This document shows positions 31,483 to 39,582 of a stretch of DNA of 64,000 nucleotides, piece by piece (position 1 is the first letter of the stretch; each line of letters starts with the position of its first letter). The notes under the pieces were generated by a model. It saw only the letters and a list, made by a program, of their open reading frames with translations. It made no database searches and was not told the origin of the DNA. This DNA is from JAICKM01 sp050998805 (GTDB lineage: Bacteria > Chloroflexota > Chloroflexia > QHBQ01 > JAICKM01). Location: contig JBPCPV010000028.1 of assembly GCA_050998805.1 (NCBI GenBank), positions 1 to 64,000 on the forward strand, in the 5' to 3' direction. Made by a program: the position numbers and the translations under genes.

Positions 31483-32778
31483 ATGAACATGCGGGCGGCT
31501 GAGAGGAATCTGGTGCGGGCGGCGGTGCCCGTGGTTATCGCGGCGATCATCGGGGTGGTGCTGCTGGTGCTGCTGGCCCCGCCCTCGTTCGGCAACGCCG
31601 GCGATCCCCAGGTCGTGCGGATATACGCGAGCGTGCCACTCCACAGCTTTGCCTCCATCGTGCATGGCGCGCAGATGGCGATTGACGAGACGGGCGGACG
31701 GATCGGCAACTTCAAGCTGGACTTCGTGCCGCTCACCGACGACAAGCTGCGCCCCGACCGCACCTACCACTGGGACACCGATGTGGAGCTGGCGAACGCC
31801 CGCCGCGCCGCCGCCGACACCGACGCCGTGGCCTACATCGGCACCTATAACAGCGGCGCGGCCAAGATCAGCATCCCGGTGCTGAACCGCGTCCACCTGG
31901 CGATGATCAGCCCCGGCAACACGTACCCCGGCCTCACCAAGCCGGGCACCGGCACGGCAGGCGAACCCTGGATCTACTACCCGCTCGGCGAGCAGAACTA
32001 CTTCCGCGTGGTGCCCGCCGACGACTTGCAGGGCAACGCCGCCGCCGCCTTCGCAGCCCAACAGTTGCAGCCGAAGCCGAAGTCGGCATACGTCCTCGAC
32101 GATACCGAGTTATACGGCCACGGCATCGCGGTGATCTTCGCCCAGGCCGCCAAAGACCTCGGCATCACAACCGTTACCGGGCCGGAGAGCATTGATGTCC
32201 ATGCCACCGATTACACCGGCCTCGTGCAGAAGATCATGGCGCAGAACCCCGACGTGGTCTACTTCGGCGGCGTCACCGACAACCACCCCGCGCTTGTCTT
32301 GAAGGCGCTGCGTGCGGCCGGTTACAAGGGCGTCTTCATGGGCGCGGACGGCATCGGCGGCGGCGATTTCATCCAGCAGGCCGGAGACAACGCCGGTCCC
32401 GCCTACGCGACCCTCGTCGGCTTGCCCGCCGCCAAACTGACCGGCCCCGGCGCGGATTGGTACAGCGAGTACAAGAGCCGGTGGCCGAGCGACGGCAACG
32501 AAGACTTCGCCCCCTTCGGCTACGAGGCCGCCGAGACCGCGATCCACGCCATCGCCCAGGCGAACACGAAAGACCGCGAAGCGATCCGCCAGGCCGTCGC
32601 CGCCACCCACGCCTCGGACCTCCCCGGCAAGCACATCCTCGGCGACTGGCAGTTCGACGCCCACGGCGACACGTCGCTGGTCACGATCAGCGTACAGCAG
32701 ATGGGTGCGACCTGGGATTACCAGGGCGTAATGAGCTACAACGCCCAGACCAAAGCCTGGGCCTTCCAGGGGAAGTAG
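31483..32778 (+). CDS. Periplasmic-binding-protein (LivJ/type I) family protein, membrane anchored
   Basis: This 431-aa protein has an N-terminal signal anchor (AAVPVVIAAIIGVVLLVLLA) without a lipobox Cys. The domain is of the branched-chain amino-acid binding type: VRIYASVPLHSFASIVHGAQ, AYIGTYNSGAAKISIPVLN, MISPGNTYPGLT, then the hinge and second lobe (VYFGGVTDNHPALVLKALRAAG). No permease or ABC ATPase is adjacent, so it is more likely a sensor than a transporter part. It diverges from the PknG-like kinase operon, so it is the likely counterpart of GlnH. GGGAGG precedes the ATG. Confidence 0.85.
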   Translation: MNMRAAERNLVRAAVPVVIAAIIGVVLLVLLAPPSFGNAGDPQVVRIYASVPLHSFASIVHGAQMAIDETGGRIGNFKLDFVPLTDDKLRPDRTYHWDTDVELANARRAAADTDAVAYIGTYNSGAAKISIPVLNRVHLAMISPGNTYPGLTKPGTGTAGEPWIYYPLGEQNYFRVVPADDLQGNAAAAFAAQQLQPKPKSAYVLDDTELYGHGIAVIFAQAAKDLGITTVTGPESIDVHATDYTGLVQKIMAQNPDVVYFGGVTDNHPALVLKALRAAGYKGVFMGADGIGGGDFIQQAGDNAGPAYATLVGLPAAKLTGPGADWYSEYKSRWPSDGNEDFAPFGYEAAETAIHAIAQANTKDREAIRQAVAATHASDLPGKHILGDWQFDAHGDTSLVTISVQQMGATWDYQGVMSYNAQTKAWAFQGK

Positions 32779-32811
32779 GGGATAGGGGATAGGGGACGGG
32801 GGCCGTGACCG

Positions 32812-33561
32812 ATGAACTCATACGCTACCGAAATAGCTTTCGTAACCAGCATAGCTCTATTCTTGCTGCTCACGCTTCACCTGGCGGTTACGCTCCGCGT
32901 CTACCGTAGGTCCTCTGGCGTTTGGCGCTTTATCGCTCCCGCTCTCATCACTCTCGGGACCACCGTGGTTTGGTTTGTGGTTACATCGCTACTGATTATC
33001 CTCTTTTCCCTTTGCTCGTCCTGTTTTGAGCCTGGTAGCCCACAAGAACGCACCTTCATGGGTATAATCGGGTGGCCGATGATGTATTATGGAACCGGCA
33101 ACCCTATCATCGGCTTCTCGCTCGCCGCTCTGGGTCTCTACTGTCTCGGCTTGGGCTATTCCAGGCTCGTCAGCAATTTGGACCCGAGGCGCTTCCGGGC
33201 TGCGATCCTGGCTGCTACGCTGGTTCTCTTGCTGGTTTTCTACACCGTCGGTCAAATCGTCAGCGATCCCAACGGGACATACTTCCCCATTCCGGCTAAT
33301 GCCCGCAATGTGGTCAGAGACGGCTTCACTAAAGAGCCTATTGGCCGGGAAGAGTTCGATACTCCTAACGCCCCGGGGACGGTTGTACAATCTTACCGGG
33401 ACTATCTTCAGCGGAGTGGATGGGCCCTTCTGAGATCCGAGCCATACGACGACCTCTATTGGCGTGTTACCACACAAGATCAACGTTTGGACTTGACGTT
33501 CTCAGTAAATCCAGCCCTCAGCGGTCTAACTCACGTGCTCATCGTTGTCCACTACGACTGA
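32812..33561 (+). CDS. Hypothetical membrane protein
   Basis: This 249-aa protein has four probable membrane helices in its first 155 residues (IAFVTSIALFLLLTLHLAV, FIAPALITLGTTVVWFVV with a following LLIILFSL, IIGFSLAALGLYCLGLG, AAILAATLVLLLVFYTV). A polar domain follows (GTVVQSYRDYLQRSGWALL, TQDQRLDLTFSV). The C-terminal part resembles small lipoprotein-like domains seen after membrane segments. It lies 33 nt after the binding-protein gene and may be cotranscribed. Its base composition is less GC-rich than its neighbours. No family is recognised. Confidence 0.65.
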   Translation: MNSYATEIAFVTSIALFLLLTLHLAVTLRVYRRSSGVWRFIAPALITLGTTVVWFVVTSLLIILFSLCSSCFEPGSPQERTFMGIIGWPMMYYGTGNPIIGFSLAALGLYCLGLGYSRLVSNLDPRRFRAAILAATLVLLLVFYTVGQIVSDPNGTYFPIPANARNVVRDGFTKEPIGREEFDTPNAPGTVVQSYRDYLQRSGWALLRSEPYDDLYWRVTTQDQRLDLTFSVNPALSGLTHVLIVVHYD

Positions 33562-33605
33562 TCGCCCGAACGGTGTGCCGTGTGGGAGCTGCCCCGAACT
33601 ACGAA

Positions 33606-34286
33606 CTACGGCAGAAGCTCCAGCACCAAATACGTCCCCTGCGCGGTCGGGTCGCCAGCCTCGAAGTAGGGAATCGCCGTGGGGTCGCCCATGAAGAGCC
33701 GGTCGCCCGGCTGTAGAGGGTAGGCGGAGTCGGGGCGGAGTGGGCGGATGCTGCCGAGCTGCGCGAGGGGCACGAAAACGGCTGCCCCGACCGGCTTCAC
33801 CAGCGTGTCATTCTCCGCGCCGGGGCAGGGACGGATCGTCACTGCACCGTCGGGCGCGATGCCGAGGAAGCACTGGCTGCGATGCACCAGGTATTGCTTC
33901 TGCCCGCCGACCTCAAGCGGCTGCACCCATTGGCGCAGGTCCACGTCAACGCCGGTGCCGGTGTCCATGTTCGGCCTGCCTACGAGAAACTCCCCGGCGT
34001 AGGTGATGGTGAAGCCCTCGGCGGGGTTCGCCTGGCGGTTACGCACCACCGCGAAGCGCGCCCCGCCCGCCGGAGTGGGTGCAACGGGAGGCGACGACGG
34101 CACATTCCAGGGCGCGGGGCCTGTGGTCGGCTGTGTGGCCGGTGGCGGCCAAGCGGCGGGCGTGGGCGCTGCGGGCGGCCTGCCCTGCGCGTCGGCGGCG
34201 GTCAGCAGCCTCCCGCAGTTCTCACAATACTTGCCGACTTCCTGCTGGTCCGCTCCACAGTCCGGGCATACGATCAACACGGGCAT
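33606..34286 (-). CDS. Zinc-ribbon and FHA-domain protein
   Basis: This is a 226-aa protein. One zinc ribbon (CPDCGADQQEVGKYCENCG, residues 7-25) is followed by a Pro/Ala/Thr linker and an FHA-like domain from about residue 95. FLVGRPNMDTGTGVDVDL is the GR strand and loop, YLVHRSQCFLGI corresponds to the S/R-H-R recognition strand, and GAENDTLV to the Asn turn. FHA domains bind phosphothreonine. This makes it a likely reader or substrate of the PknG-like kinase 2.3 kb away, as GarA/OdhI is for PknG. The zinc ribbon is of the same type as in the kinase. It diverges from the PP2C gene. Confidence 0.8.
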   Translation of the reverse strand: MPVLIVCPDCGADQQEVGKYCENCGRLLTAADAQGRPPAAPTPAAWPPPATQPTTGPAPWNVPSSPPVAPTPAGGARFAVVRNRQANPAEGFTITYAGEFLVGRPNMDTGTGVDVDLRQWVQPLEVGGQKQYLVHRSQCFLGIAPDGAVTIRPCPGAENDTLVKPVGAAVFVPLAQLGSIRPLRPDSAYPLQPGDRLFMGDPTAIPYFEAGDPTAQGTYLVLELLP

Positions 34287-34440
34287 CCCTCCTTCATTAG
34301 CCGTCAGCTTTCAGCCGTCAGCTTTCAGCTAAGAGATATTATACCGCACTTCGCCCACCTTTGCTGTATAATGCACGACACAGCTCTTTTAGCTGACGGC
34401 TGACGGCTGACAGCTGATCGCTTACCCAGGGAGATATACA
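34287..34440. repeat. Heptamers in the FHA/PP2C divergent gap
   Basis: TCAGCTT and TGACGGC units lie on both sides of a TATAAT box (34367-34372) in the plus orientation, probably the PP2C promoter. No convincing -35 box is seen. Confidence 0.7.
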
Positions 34441-35376
34441 ATGTCGGACGGAGTTACCGTGCGGCGCTGGGCGAAGAGCCTGCCGAGCCGCCTGCACCCT
34501 GAGCGCGACGAAGACCTCGGCTGGTCGGCGGCGAACGGCCTGGCGCATGTGGTGGTGGACGGCATGGGCAGCGCCCGCAGGCAGATCACGGGCCGCGAGA
34601 TTGGCGGCGAGCACGCCGCAGGACTGATCGCCGAGGTCGTCGAAGCTCGCCTCCAAAACCTGCCGACCGACCTCTCCGTGCCGGCCGCACGCGAACTGCT
34701 TGCGTCGGTCGTCGCCGAGGCGGGCGCACGGGTCTACCACGAGCTGAACAACGACGGCAAGATCCCCGCAGAGCAGATCCCGTCCGGCAAGAGCGCCGAA
34801 GACGTGATGGTGGCCGCCTGCATGACCGGGGCTGTCTTCTGCGAGGGCGGGCGGCGCGCCGTGATCGGCCAGAACGGCGACACCCGCTGCTACCTCTTCT
34901 CAGGCGGCGAGCTGATCCTGCTGACCGAGGACCAGGACGCGGTGCAGGCCGACCGAGACCAGGGCATTCTCTCCGATGATCAGGCAGAGGTGTTGCAGGA
35001 CACCCTCGACAACTTCGACGGGCGGGATCTCGGCAAGCTCGATCCGGCGGCCCGCACCTATTTCGCTCGCCGCAACCTTGTCTTCGGGCAGGTCGGCGAC
35101 AGCGAAGCCGCTCCCGCCCCCGCGCTATCGGTGATCCAGCTACGCCCGAACGACATGCTCCTGCTCTGTAGCGACGGTGTCTACGGCAACCTGACCGCCT
35201 CGGAGATCGCCGACGGGCTGAAGCTGCTCGACCCCGCCGCCGCACTGGTGGACCGCGCCGACGCCCGCTCCGTCGAGCGCCCCCTGCCCGACGCTTCCGA
35301 CCTCACCCGCGCCTACAACTACCGCGCCCACCAGGACGACGCGACGGCCATCGTGCTCAAGGTGGAGTGGAACTAG
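34441..35376 (+). CDS. PP2C-family serine/threonine phosphatase
   Basis: This is a 311-aa protein phosphatase. Motifs appear in order: RDEDLGWS (first Asp), VVVDGMGS (metal-binding VDGMG), QNGDTRCYLF, LTEDQDAV, LLLCSDGVYGNLT and HQDDATAIVLKV (last Asp pair). All metal-binding Asp residues appear present. It should reverse phosphorylation by the PknG-like kinase; kinase, phosphatase and FHA reader lie within 9 kb. It is cytoplasmic, with no membrane segment. The stop codon TAG overlaps the TAG of the convergent ada gene in the palindrome CTAG. Confidence 0.92.
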   Translation: MSDGVTVRRWAKSLPSRLHPERDEDLGWSAANGLAHVVVDGMGSARRQITGREIGGEHAAGLIAEVVEARLQNLPTDLSVPAARELLASVVAEAGARVYHELNNDGKIPAEQIPSGKSAEDVMVAACMTGAVFCEGGRRAVIGQNGDTRCYLFSGGELILLTEDQDAVQADRDQGILSDDQAEVLQDTLDNFDGRDLGKLDPAARTYFARRNLVFGQVGDSEAAPAPALSVIQLRPNDMLLLCSDGVYGNLTASEIADGLKLLDPAAALVDRADARSVERPLPDASDLTRAYNYRAHQDDATAIVLKVEWN

Positions 35377-36419
35377 GGCGTCTCCGCCCGTTCCCCCGCC
35401 AGCAGCGCGGCTTTGCGCTCCAGCCCCCACCTGTACCCTGTCAGGTCGCCGTCGCTGCCCACGGCGCGGTGGCAGGGCACGATCAAGGGGACTGGGTTGA
35501 TGGCGCAGGCCCGGCCCACAGCCCTGCTCGCACCTGGCACGCCGATGGACGCCGCGATCTCCCGATAGGAGCGCGTCTCGCCGTAAGGGATCGCGCTCAG
35601 AGCTTCCCAAACTCGGCGCTGGAAGGCCGTCGCCCGCACATCGAGCGGCAGGTCGAGCGCCTGCCGTTCGCCGCGCAGCCGCCGGAGGATCGCTTCTACG
35701 GCGGCGTCCAGCCCGGTCCCGCCGCGTTCGATTGCCGCCGCCGGATATTCCGCCCGCAGAGCCGCCTCCAATGTGGCATCCTCGTCGCCGAGGCTGATCA
35801 TGCAGATGCCTCGGTCCGTGGCGGCCACCAGCAGGCGGCCCAGCGGGCAGGCGGCGGTGGTATAGCCGATGCGTTGCCCCGCGCCGCCCTTCTTGTATGT
35901 CGCGGGGGTCATGCCCAGTTCCTGCGGGGCGGCCTCGTAGAGCCTGCTGCTTGACCCGTAGCCCGCCGTGTAGCCCGCAGCGCCCACCGACTCGCCGCCC
36001 TGCACGGCGGCCTTGAACCGAGCCGCCCGCCGTGCCGCCGCATATGCCCGTGGCGTGACCCCGGTTGCCCGCTTGAACACCCGTTGCAGGTGGGCGGGGC
36101 TGAAGCCTACCGTCCGGCCCAGGTCAGCCAGCGTCAGCGGCTCCTCCGCCGTGTCGAGCAGCCGGCACGCCTGCGCCACTGCGTCGGTTCCCGGAAGTGG
36201 GCGCGCGTCGTCCGTTGGCCGGCAGCGCAGGCAGGCGCGGAAACCGTCCGCCTCTGCGACTTCCGGCCCCGCGAAAAACCGCACCTGTGCGCGCCCCGGC
36301 CGCCGCGAAGGGCACGACGGGCGGCAATAGATGCCCGTCGAGCGCACCCCGTAGACGAACGCGCCGTCCATCCGCCGATCCTTCTCCACCACCGCCTGCC
36401 AGCACCTCTCCTCGTCCAT
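35373..36419 (-). CDS. ada: Bifunctional Ada: methylphosphotriester and O6-methylguanine DNA methyltransferase, regulator
   Basis: This is a 348-aa protein. The N-terminal Ada zinc domain has the acceptor Cys in TGIYCRPSCPSRRP and two further Cys in FRACLRCRPTD. An AraC-type HTH follows (LADLGRTVGFSPAHLQRVFKRA in pieces). The C-terminal methyltransferase has PCHRAVGSDGDLTGYRWGL, with PCHR holding the acceptor Cys. It repairs alkylated DNA and, once methylated, activates the adaptive response. Length is close to the E. coli protein (354 aa). GAGGAGG precedes the ATG. No alkA or alkB gene is adjacent. Confidence 0.95.
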   Translation of the reverse strand: MDEERCWQAVVEKDRRMDGAFVYGVRSTGIYCRPSCPSRRPGRAQVRFFAGPEVAEADGFRACLRCRPTDDARPLPGTDAVAQACRLLDTAEEPLTLADLGRTVGFSPAHLQRVFKRATGVTPRAYAAARRAARFKAAVQGGESVGAAGYTAGYGSSSRLYEAAPQELGMTPATYKKGGAGQRIGYTTAACPLGRLLVAATDRGICMISLGDEDATLEAALRAEYPAAAIERGGTGLDAAVEAILRRLRGERQALDLPLDVRATAFQRRVWEALSAIPYGETRSYREIAASIGVPGASRAVGRACAINPVPLIVPCHRAVGSDGDLTGYRWGLERKAALLAGERAETP

Positions 36420-36614
36420 CGTTTTCGCCTCCTCGTTCGTGAGCTTTCAGCTTTCAGCTTTCATGTGTACTCGTCTATCATACGACGATTCGGGGCGTAA
36501 ATCTACCCGCTTCTTGCGCGGCGAACTGCCGACTATGGAGGTGAACTTGCACCGGCATTGTTCTTGCTCGTCTTGGTGGTCATTTGTAGCCAAGTTATGG
36601 GGGAATACAAGCTG

Positions 36615-38177
36615 ATGGCTCAGAAACCCGAAGATGGGGCCGTGGGCACGACACCGGGGGCAGGGCGCTGGGTTCTGATCGGTTCCATACTCGCCTCCAG
36701 CATGGCCTTCATAGACGGCTCGGCGCTCAACGTCGCCCTTCCGGCTCTGCAACGTGACCTGGGTGCCAATGGCGCCGAGATCCTGTGGATCATCAACGGC
36801 TATCTGTTGATGCTGGCCGCGTTTATAGTCCTCGGCGGGGCGCTGGGAGATCAGCTTGGCCGCAAGCGGGTCTTCATGGCGGGGATCGCCGTCTTTGGGC
36901 TGGCGTCGCTGGCCTGCGGCCTCGCGCCCACCACGCTGGTGTTGATCGGCGCGCGGGTCGTTCAAGGCATCGGCGGCGCGCTGATGATCCCAGGCAGCCT
37001 CGCCCTCATCTCGGCGGCGTTCGGCCCATCGGAGCGCGGCAAGGCTATCGGCACCTGGTCGGCCGTGACGACGCTCGTGACCGTCGCCGGACCGATCCTC
37101 GGCGGCTTCCTGGCCGATGCCGGACTCTGGCGCGGCGTCTTCCTGATCAACCTGCCGATCGGCATCGCCGCGCTGCTGATCCTGTGGACGAAGGTCGCCG
37201 AGAGCCGCAACCCCGCCGCCACGGGGCCAATCGATCTGCCCGGCGCCGGCCTAGTCGCGCTCGGTCTGGCCGGGATCACCTACGGGTTCATTTCCGCGCC
37301 CGCCCTGGGATTCGGCGACCCGCGCGTAGCCGGCGCGCTGATCGTCGGGTTCGTTGCGCTGGCGGCCTTCATCGTCGTCGAGCAACATAGTGGGCAGCCG
37401 ATGGTCCCACTGCGCTTGTTCCGCTCGCGCACCTTCCTCGGCGCTAATTTGGTCACACTGCTCCTCTACGGCGCGCTCGGCGTGGGCACTTTGTTCCTCT
37501 CGTTGAACCTGGTGCAGTCTCAAGGCTACACCCAGACGGAGGCGGGGCTATCCTTCACCCCCTTCGCGCTGCTCCTGGCCGGGTTGTCCCGCTGGGCGGG
37601 TGGGCTGATCGACCGGTTCGGGCCGCGCCTGCCGCTGGTCATCGGCCCCGCGCTGGCCGGATGCGGCTTTCTTCTGTTTGCTGCTGTTGGCCTGACTTCC
37701 GGCCCCGCCGCCTACTGGACCACCTTCTTCCCCGGCGTCGTGGTTTTCGGCCTGGGGCTGGCCGTCACGGTCGCCCCACTGACGACAGCCGTGATGGGTG
37801 CGGTGCCGGGGGATGCGTCGGGCACGGCGTCGGGTATCAACAACGCCGTGGCGCGCAGCGCCTCGGTCCTGGCGATAGCCGTCGTAGGCGCGTTGGTGCT
37901 GGCGATATTCTCGACCGCGCTGGCGGATCGCACCGCCGGCATCGACCTGGCACAGTCGGCCCGCGCCGCGCTCCAGGCCCAGGCAGCGAAGCTCGGAGGG
38001 ACCGGGGTGCCCGCGGGCCTGTCGCCCGCACAGGCCGCCGCCGTCCAGCAGAGTATCAAGCTCGCCTTTGTCTCCGCCTTCAATGTGGTCATGCTGATCT
38101 GCACGAGCCTCGCCTGGTTGAGCGCGCTCATCGCGGCGCTCGTGATCGAGCGGCAGGGCAACGCTCCGCGACGATGA
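36615..38177 (+). CDS. MFS drug-efflux transporter, DHA2 (14-helix) family
   Basis: This 520-aa antiporter is of the EmrB/QacA type. The first helix motif is MAFIDGSALNVALPALQRDL (family D1), motif A is GALGDQLGRKRVF, and motif C is in AGPILGGFLAD after the fifth helix. The protein has about 14 hydrophobic segments. It should export hydrophobic drugs using proton motive force. The start at 36615 (MAQKPEDG) is chosen because the longer frame adds a stretch read from the upstream region; ATG 36597 is an alternative. It stands alone, with no TetR-type regulator beside it. Confidence 0.9.
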   Translation: MAQKPEDGAVGTTPGAGRWVLIGSILASSMAFIDGSALNVALPALQRDLGANGAEILWIINGYLLMLAAFIVLGGALGDQLGRKRVFMAGIAVFGLASLACGLAPTTLVLIGARVVQGIGGALMIPGSLALISAAFGPSERGKAIGTWSAVTTLVTVAGPILGGFLADAGLWRGVFLINLPIGIAALLILWTKVAESRNPAATGPIDLPGAGLVALGLAGITYGFISAPALGFGDPRVAGALIVGFVALAAFIVVEQHSGQPMVPLRLFRSRTFLGANLVTLLLYGALGVGTLFLSLNLVQSQGYTQTEAGLSFTPFALLLAGLSRWAGGLIDRFGPRLPLVIGPALAGCGFLLFAAVGLTSGPAAYWTTFFPGVVVFGLGLAVTVAPLTTAVMGAVPGDASGTASGINNAVARSASVLAIAVVGALVLAIFSTALADRTAGIDLAQSARAALQAQAAKLGGTGVPAGLSPAQAAAVQQSIKLAFVSAFNVVMLICTSLAWLSALIAALVIERQGNAPRR

Positions 38178-38434
38178 GGACAAAACGAAAGCCGAAATCA
38201 AACTGCAATGTCTGATTGGTGGTGGAGACCAGCATAAAGCAGGTGCCGTTGTACGCTGTGACGCACAACTGACCTGTTCTCGTTGGTGCTAGGTATTCGC
38301 TATAAGGGCTGGAATTGTCTCTTACTACTTAAGTGGAGACCAATAGGAAGAAGACCGGCAAGAACCGACGGAGCAAGAGTATTACCGAGAATCGTCCGTA
38401 GATATGTGATAAGAACGAATACCGCTAACAACAA

Positions 38435-38758
38435 TTAACCTACTGCTTCCTTATCTTTTATTCTCTGTTTATTAAGTACATATTGCACCGAGGGGCTGAT
38501 CGGCTTATCTGTGCGGTGAATACAGCCAAGCCAACAACAAGGTCTACGCTTTCCTTCTTTAAGTTCTGTGCACACTCTTTCAACATGCTGTTTTCTGGTT
38601 TCTGGCTTTTTAACGAAGGTCGCCCAGCAAATCCATTCATTGCGCGCAAGCGGTGTAAGGCTTTCCCATGCTTTGAGAGCTTCGGGGTCAGAAGTCAAAG
38701 CTTCCCGTAAATCCGCTGGAACTGTGTGTACTACACCGCCTGAAATATCTTGGCTCAT
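38435..38758 (-). CDS. YdeI/OmpD-associated family protein
   Basis: This 107-aa protein has the family pattern HTVPADLREALTSDPEALKA followed by W-SLTPLARNEWICWATF and KKPETRKQHVERVCTELKEG. This corresponds to the C-terminal helical half of YdeI/OmpD-associated proteins. The tail (CCWLGCIHR) has an unusual cluster of Cys. Members are small cytoplasmic proteins linked to resistance to cationic peptides or to unknown roles. Base composition is markedly lower in GC than its neighbours, suggesting acquisition. From 38178 to 38434 no gene is supported. Confidence 0.75.
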   Translation of the reverse strand: MSQDISGGVVHTVPADLREALTSDPEALKAWESLTPLARNEWICWATFVKKPETRKQHVERVCTELKEGKRRPCCWLGCIHRTDKPISPSVQYVLNKQRIKDKEAVG

Positions 38759-38769
38759 GTGGGATCAGG

Positions 38770-38978
38770 GGTGCAAGGGATGAGCATCATGCGTACAAAC
38801 TCCAGGGTGGCGCGTTTGAGGTTGTGCATCCAGCCGAAGTCCGCCAGGTACCGGCCCGGATCCCGTCCCCGTCGTCATTGCGCGCCCATTCCCGCACGCC
38901 GGGCGCATGGCACACCGTTTTGTGCGTACGGCCAGTCTCCTCTACCCAACTATACCCATGCCATTCGTCGCGAACCAT
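38770..38978 (-). pseudogene. IS1595-like transposase, C-terminal remnant
   Basis: VRDEWHGYSWVEETGRTHKT and VCHAPGVREWARNDDGDGIR match the conserved tail of ISXO2/IS1595-type DDE transposases (usually ending in a KYLA...FEW.HN segment). After a frameshift the continuation YLADFGWMHNLKRATLEFVR is visible in another frame. The N-terminal two thirds and the terminal inverted repeats are missing or unrecognisable. Confidence 0.6.
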
Positions 38979-39209
38979 CCGGCTTCGTTACTCCAATACA
39001 GGTTCCGAAGAACAATATCGAAGTGAGACCATCATACCCGAAAAAGCCACTCCTGTCAATATCATTCTGAGCCCAGCGAAGAATCTCGGCTGACGGCTGA
39101 CGGCTGACGGCTGACCGCTTACAGGAGCAAGACAGCGCCATGAACCCTACAGACATCTACCTCGACCACGCGGCGACCACGCCGGTCCACCCCGATGTGG
39201 TGCGGGCCA
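38976..39209. repeat. Partial duplicate of the region upstream of the cysteine desulfurase gene
   Basis: 38976-39055 matches 41078-41157 almost exactly, and 39107-39209 matches about 41387-41482. The middle of the original (DnaA-box-like sites and promoter) is replaced by a short run with one dispersed element and four CTGACGG units. Confidence 0.9.
39140..39209 (+). pseudogene. Cysteine desulfurase, 5' fragment
   Basis: The first 23 codons of the gene at 41413 are copied here (MNPTDIYLDHAATTPVHPDV then VRA), with only synonymous differences. The match ends abruptly and a stop (TAG) follows within three codons. The upstream ribosome-binding region is also copied, so a short peptide could be made. 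Confidence 0.85.
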
Positions 39210-39210
39210 G

Positions 39211-39324
39211 GTGTTAGAGGTTACTCCCAGCGGGCAGGACCAGATTGTGACGGTGCAGTTCGATCGGGCGGGGAAGAAGAGGTTGACGCGGGCGACGGCG
39301 AGGCGTATAATGGCCGCAGGAGGG
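39211..39324 (+). pseudogene. UvrD/PcrA helicase, C-terminal fragment
   Basis: The frame VLEVTPSGQDQIVTVQF then DRAGKKRLTRATARRI matches the C-terminal beta domain of PcrA/UvrD helicases, where a VVEV..SG.DQ.VTV.F..G.KKL pattern is conserved. It starts directly at the breakpoint with the cysteine desulfurase fragment and remains in frame with the KTSC gene. The helicase body is absent. Confidence 0.6.
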
Positions 39325-39330
39325 ACGACC

Positions 39331-39582
39331 ATGCAACGTGAGCCGTTCGACTCGAGCGTGATCCGGTCGGCGGGTTACGATCCGGCCACCTGCACCCGCG
39401 AAGTCGAGTTCCGCAACCATCGTATCTACCGCTACCTGGACGTACCGCCCGAAGAATGGATGGCCCTGGAGGACGCTGAGTCGGCAGGGGCCTACTTCTC
39501 GGCGCACATCCGCAACGCCTACGAGTGCTGGCGCCTGGTCAACCTCGCCCGGGCCAAGCACCATCAGGCTTCACCGCTATGA
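39331..39582 (+). CDS. KTSC-domain protein
   Basis: This 83-aa protein consists of a single KTSC domain: FDSSVIRSAGYDPATCTREV, EFRNHRIYRYLDVPPEEWMA, then SAGAYFSAHIRNAYECWRL. The domain is common in small bacterial proteins and at the ends of lysyl-tRNA-synthetase-like or phage proteins; its role is unclear. AGGAGGG precedes ATG 39331. The frame is continuous with the helicase remnant upstream, so the two may once have been neighbours in an operon. Its stop overlaps the next ATG (ATGA). Confidence 0.85.
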   Translation: MQREPFDSSVIRSAGYDPATCTREVEFRNHRIYRYLDVPPEEWMALEDAESAGAYFSAHIRNAYECWRLVNLARAKHHQASPL

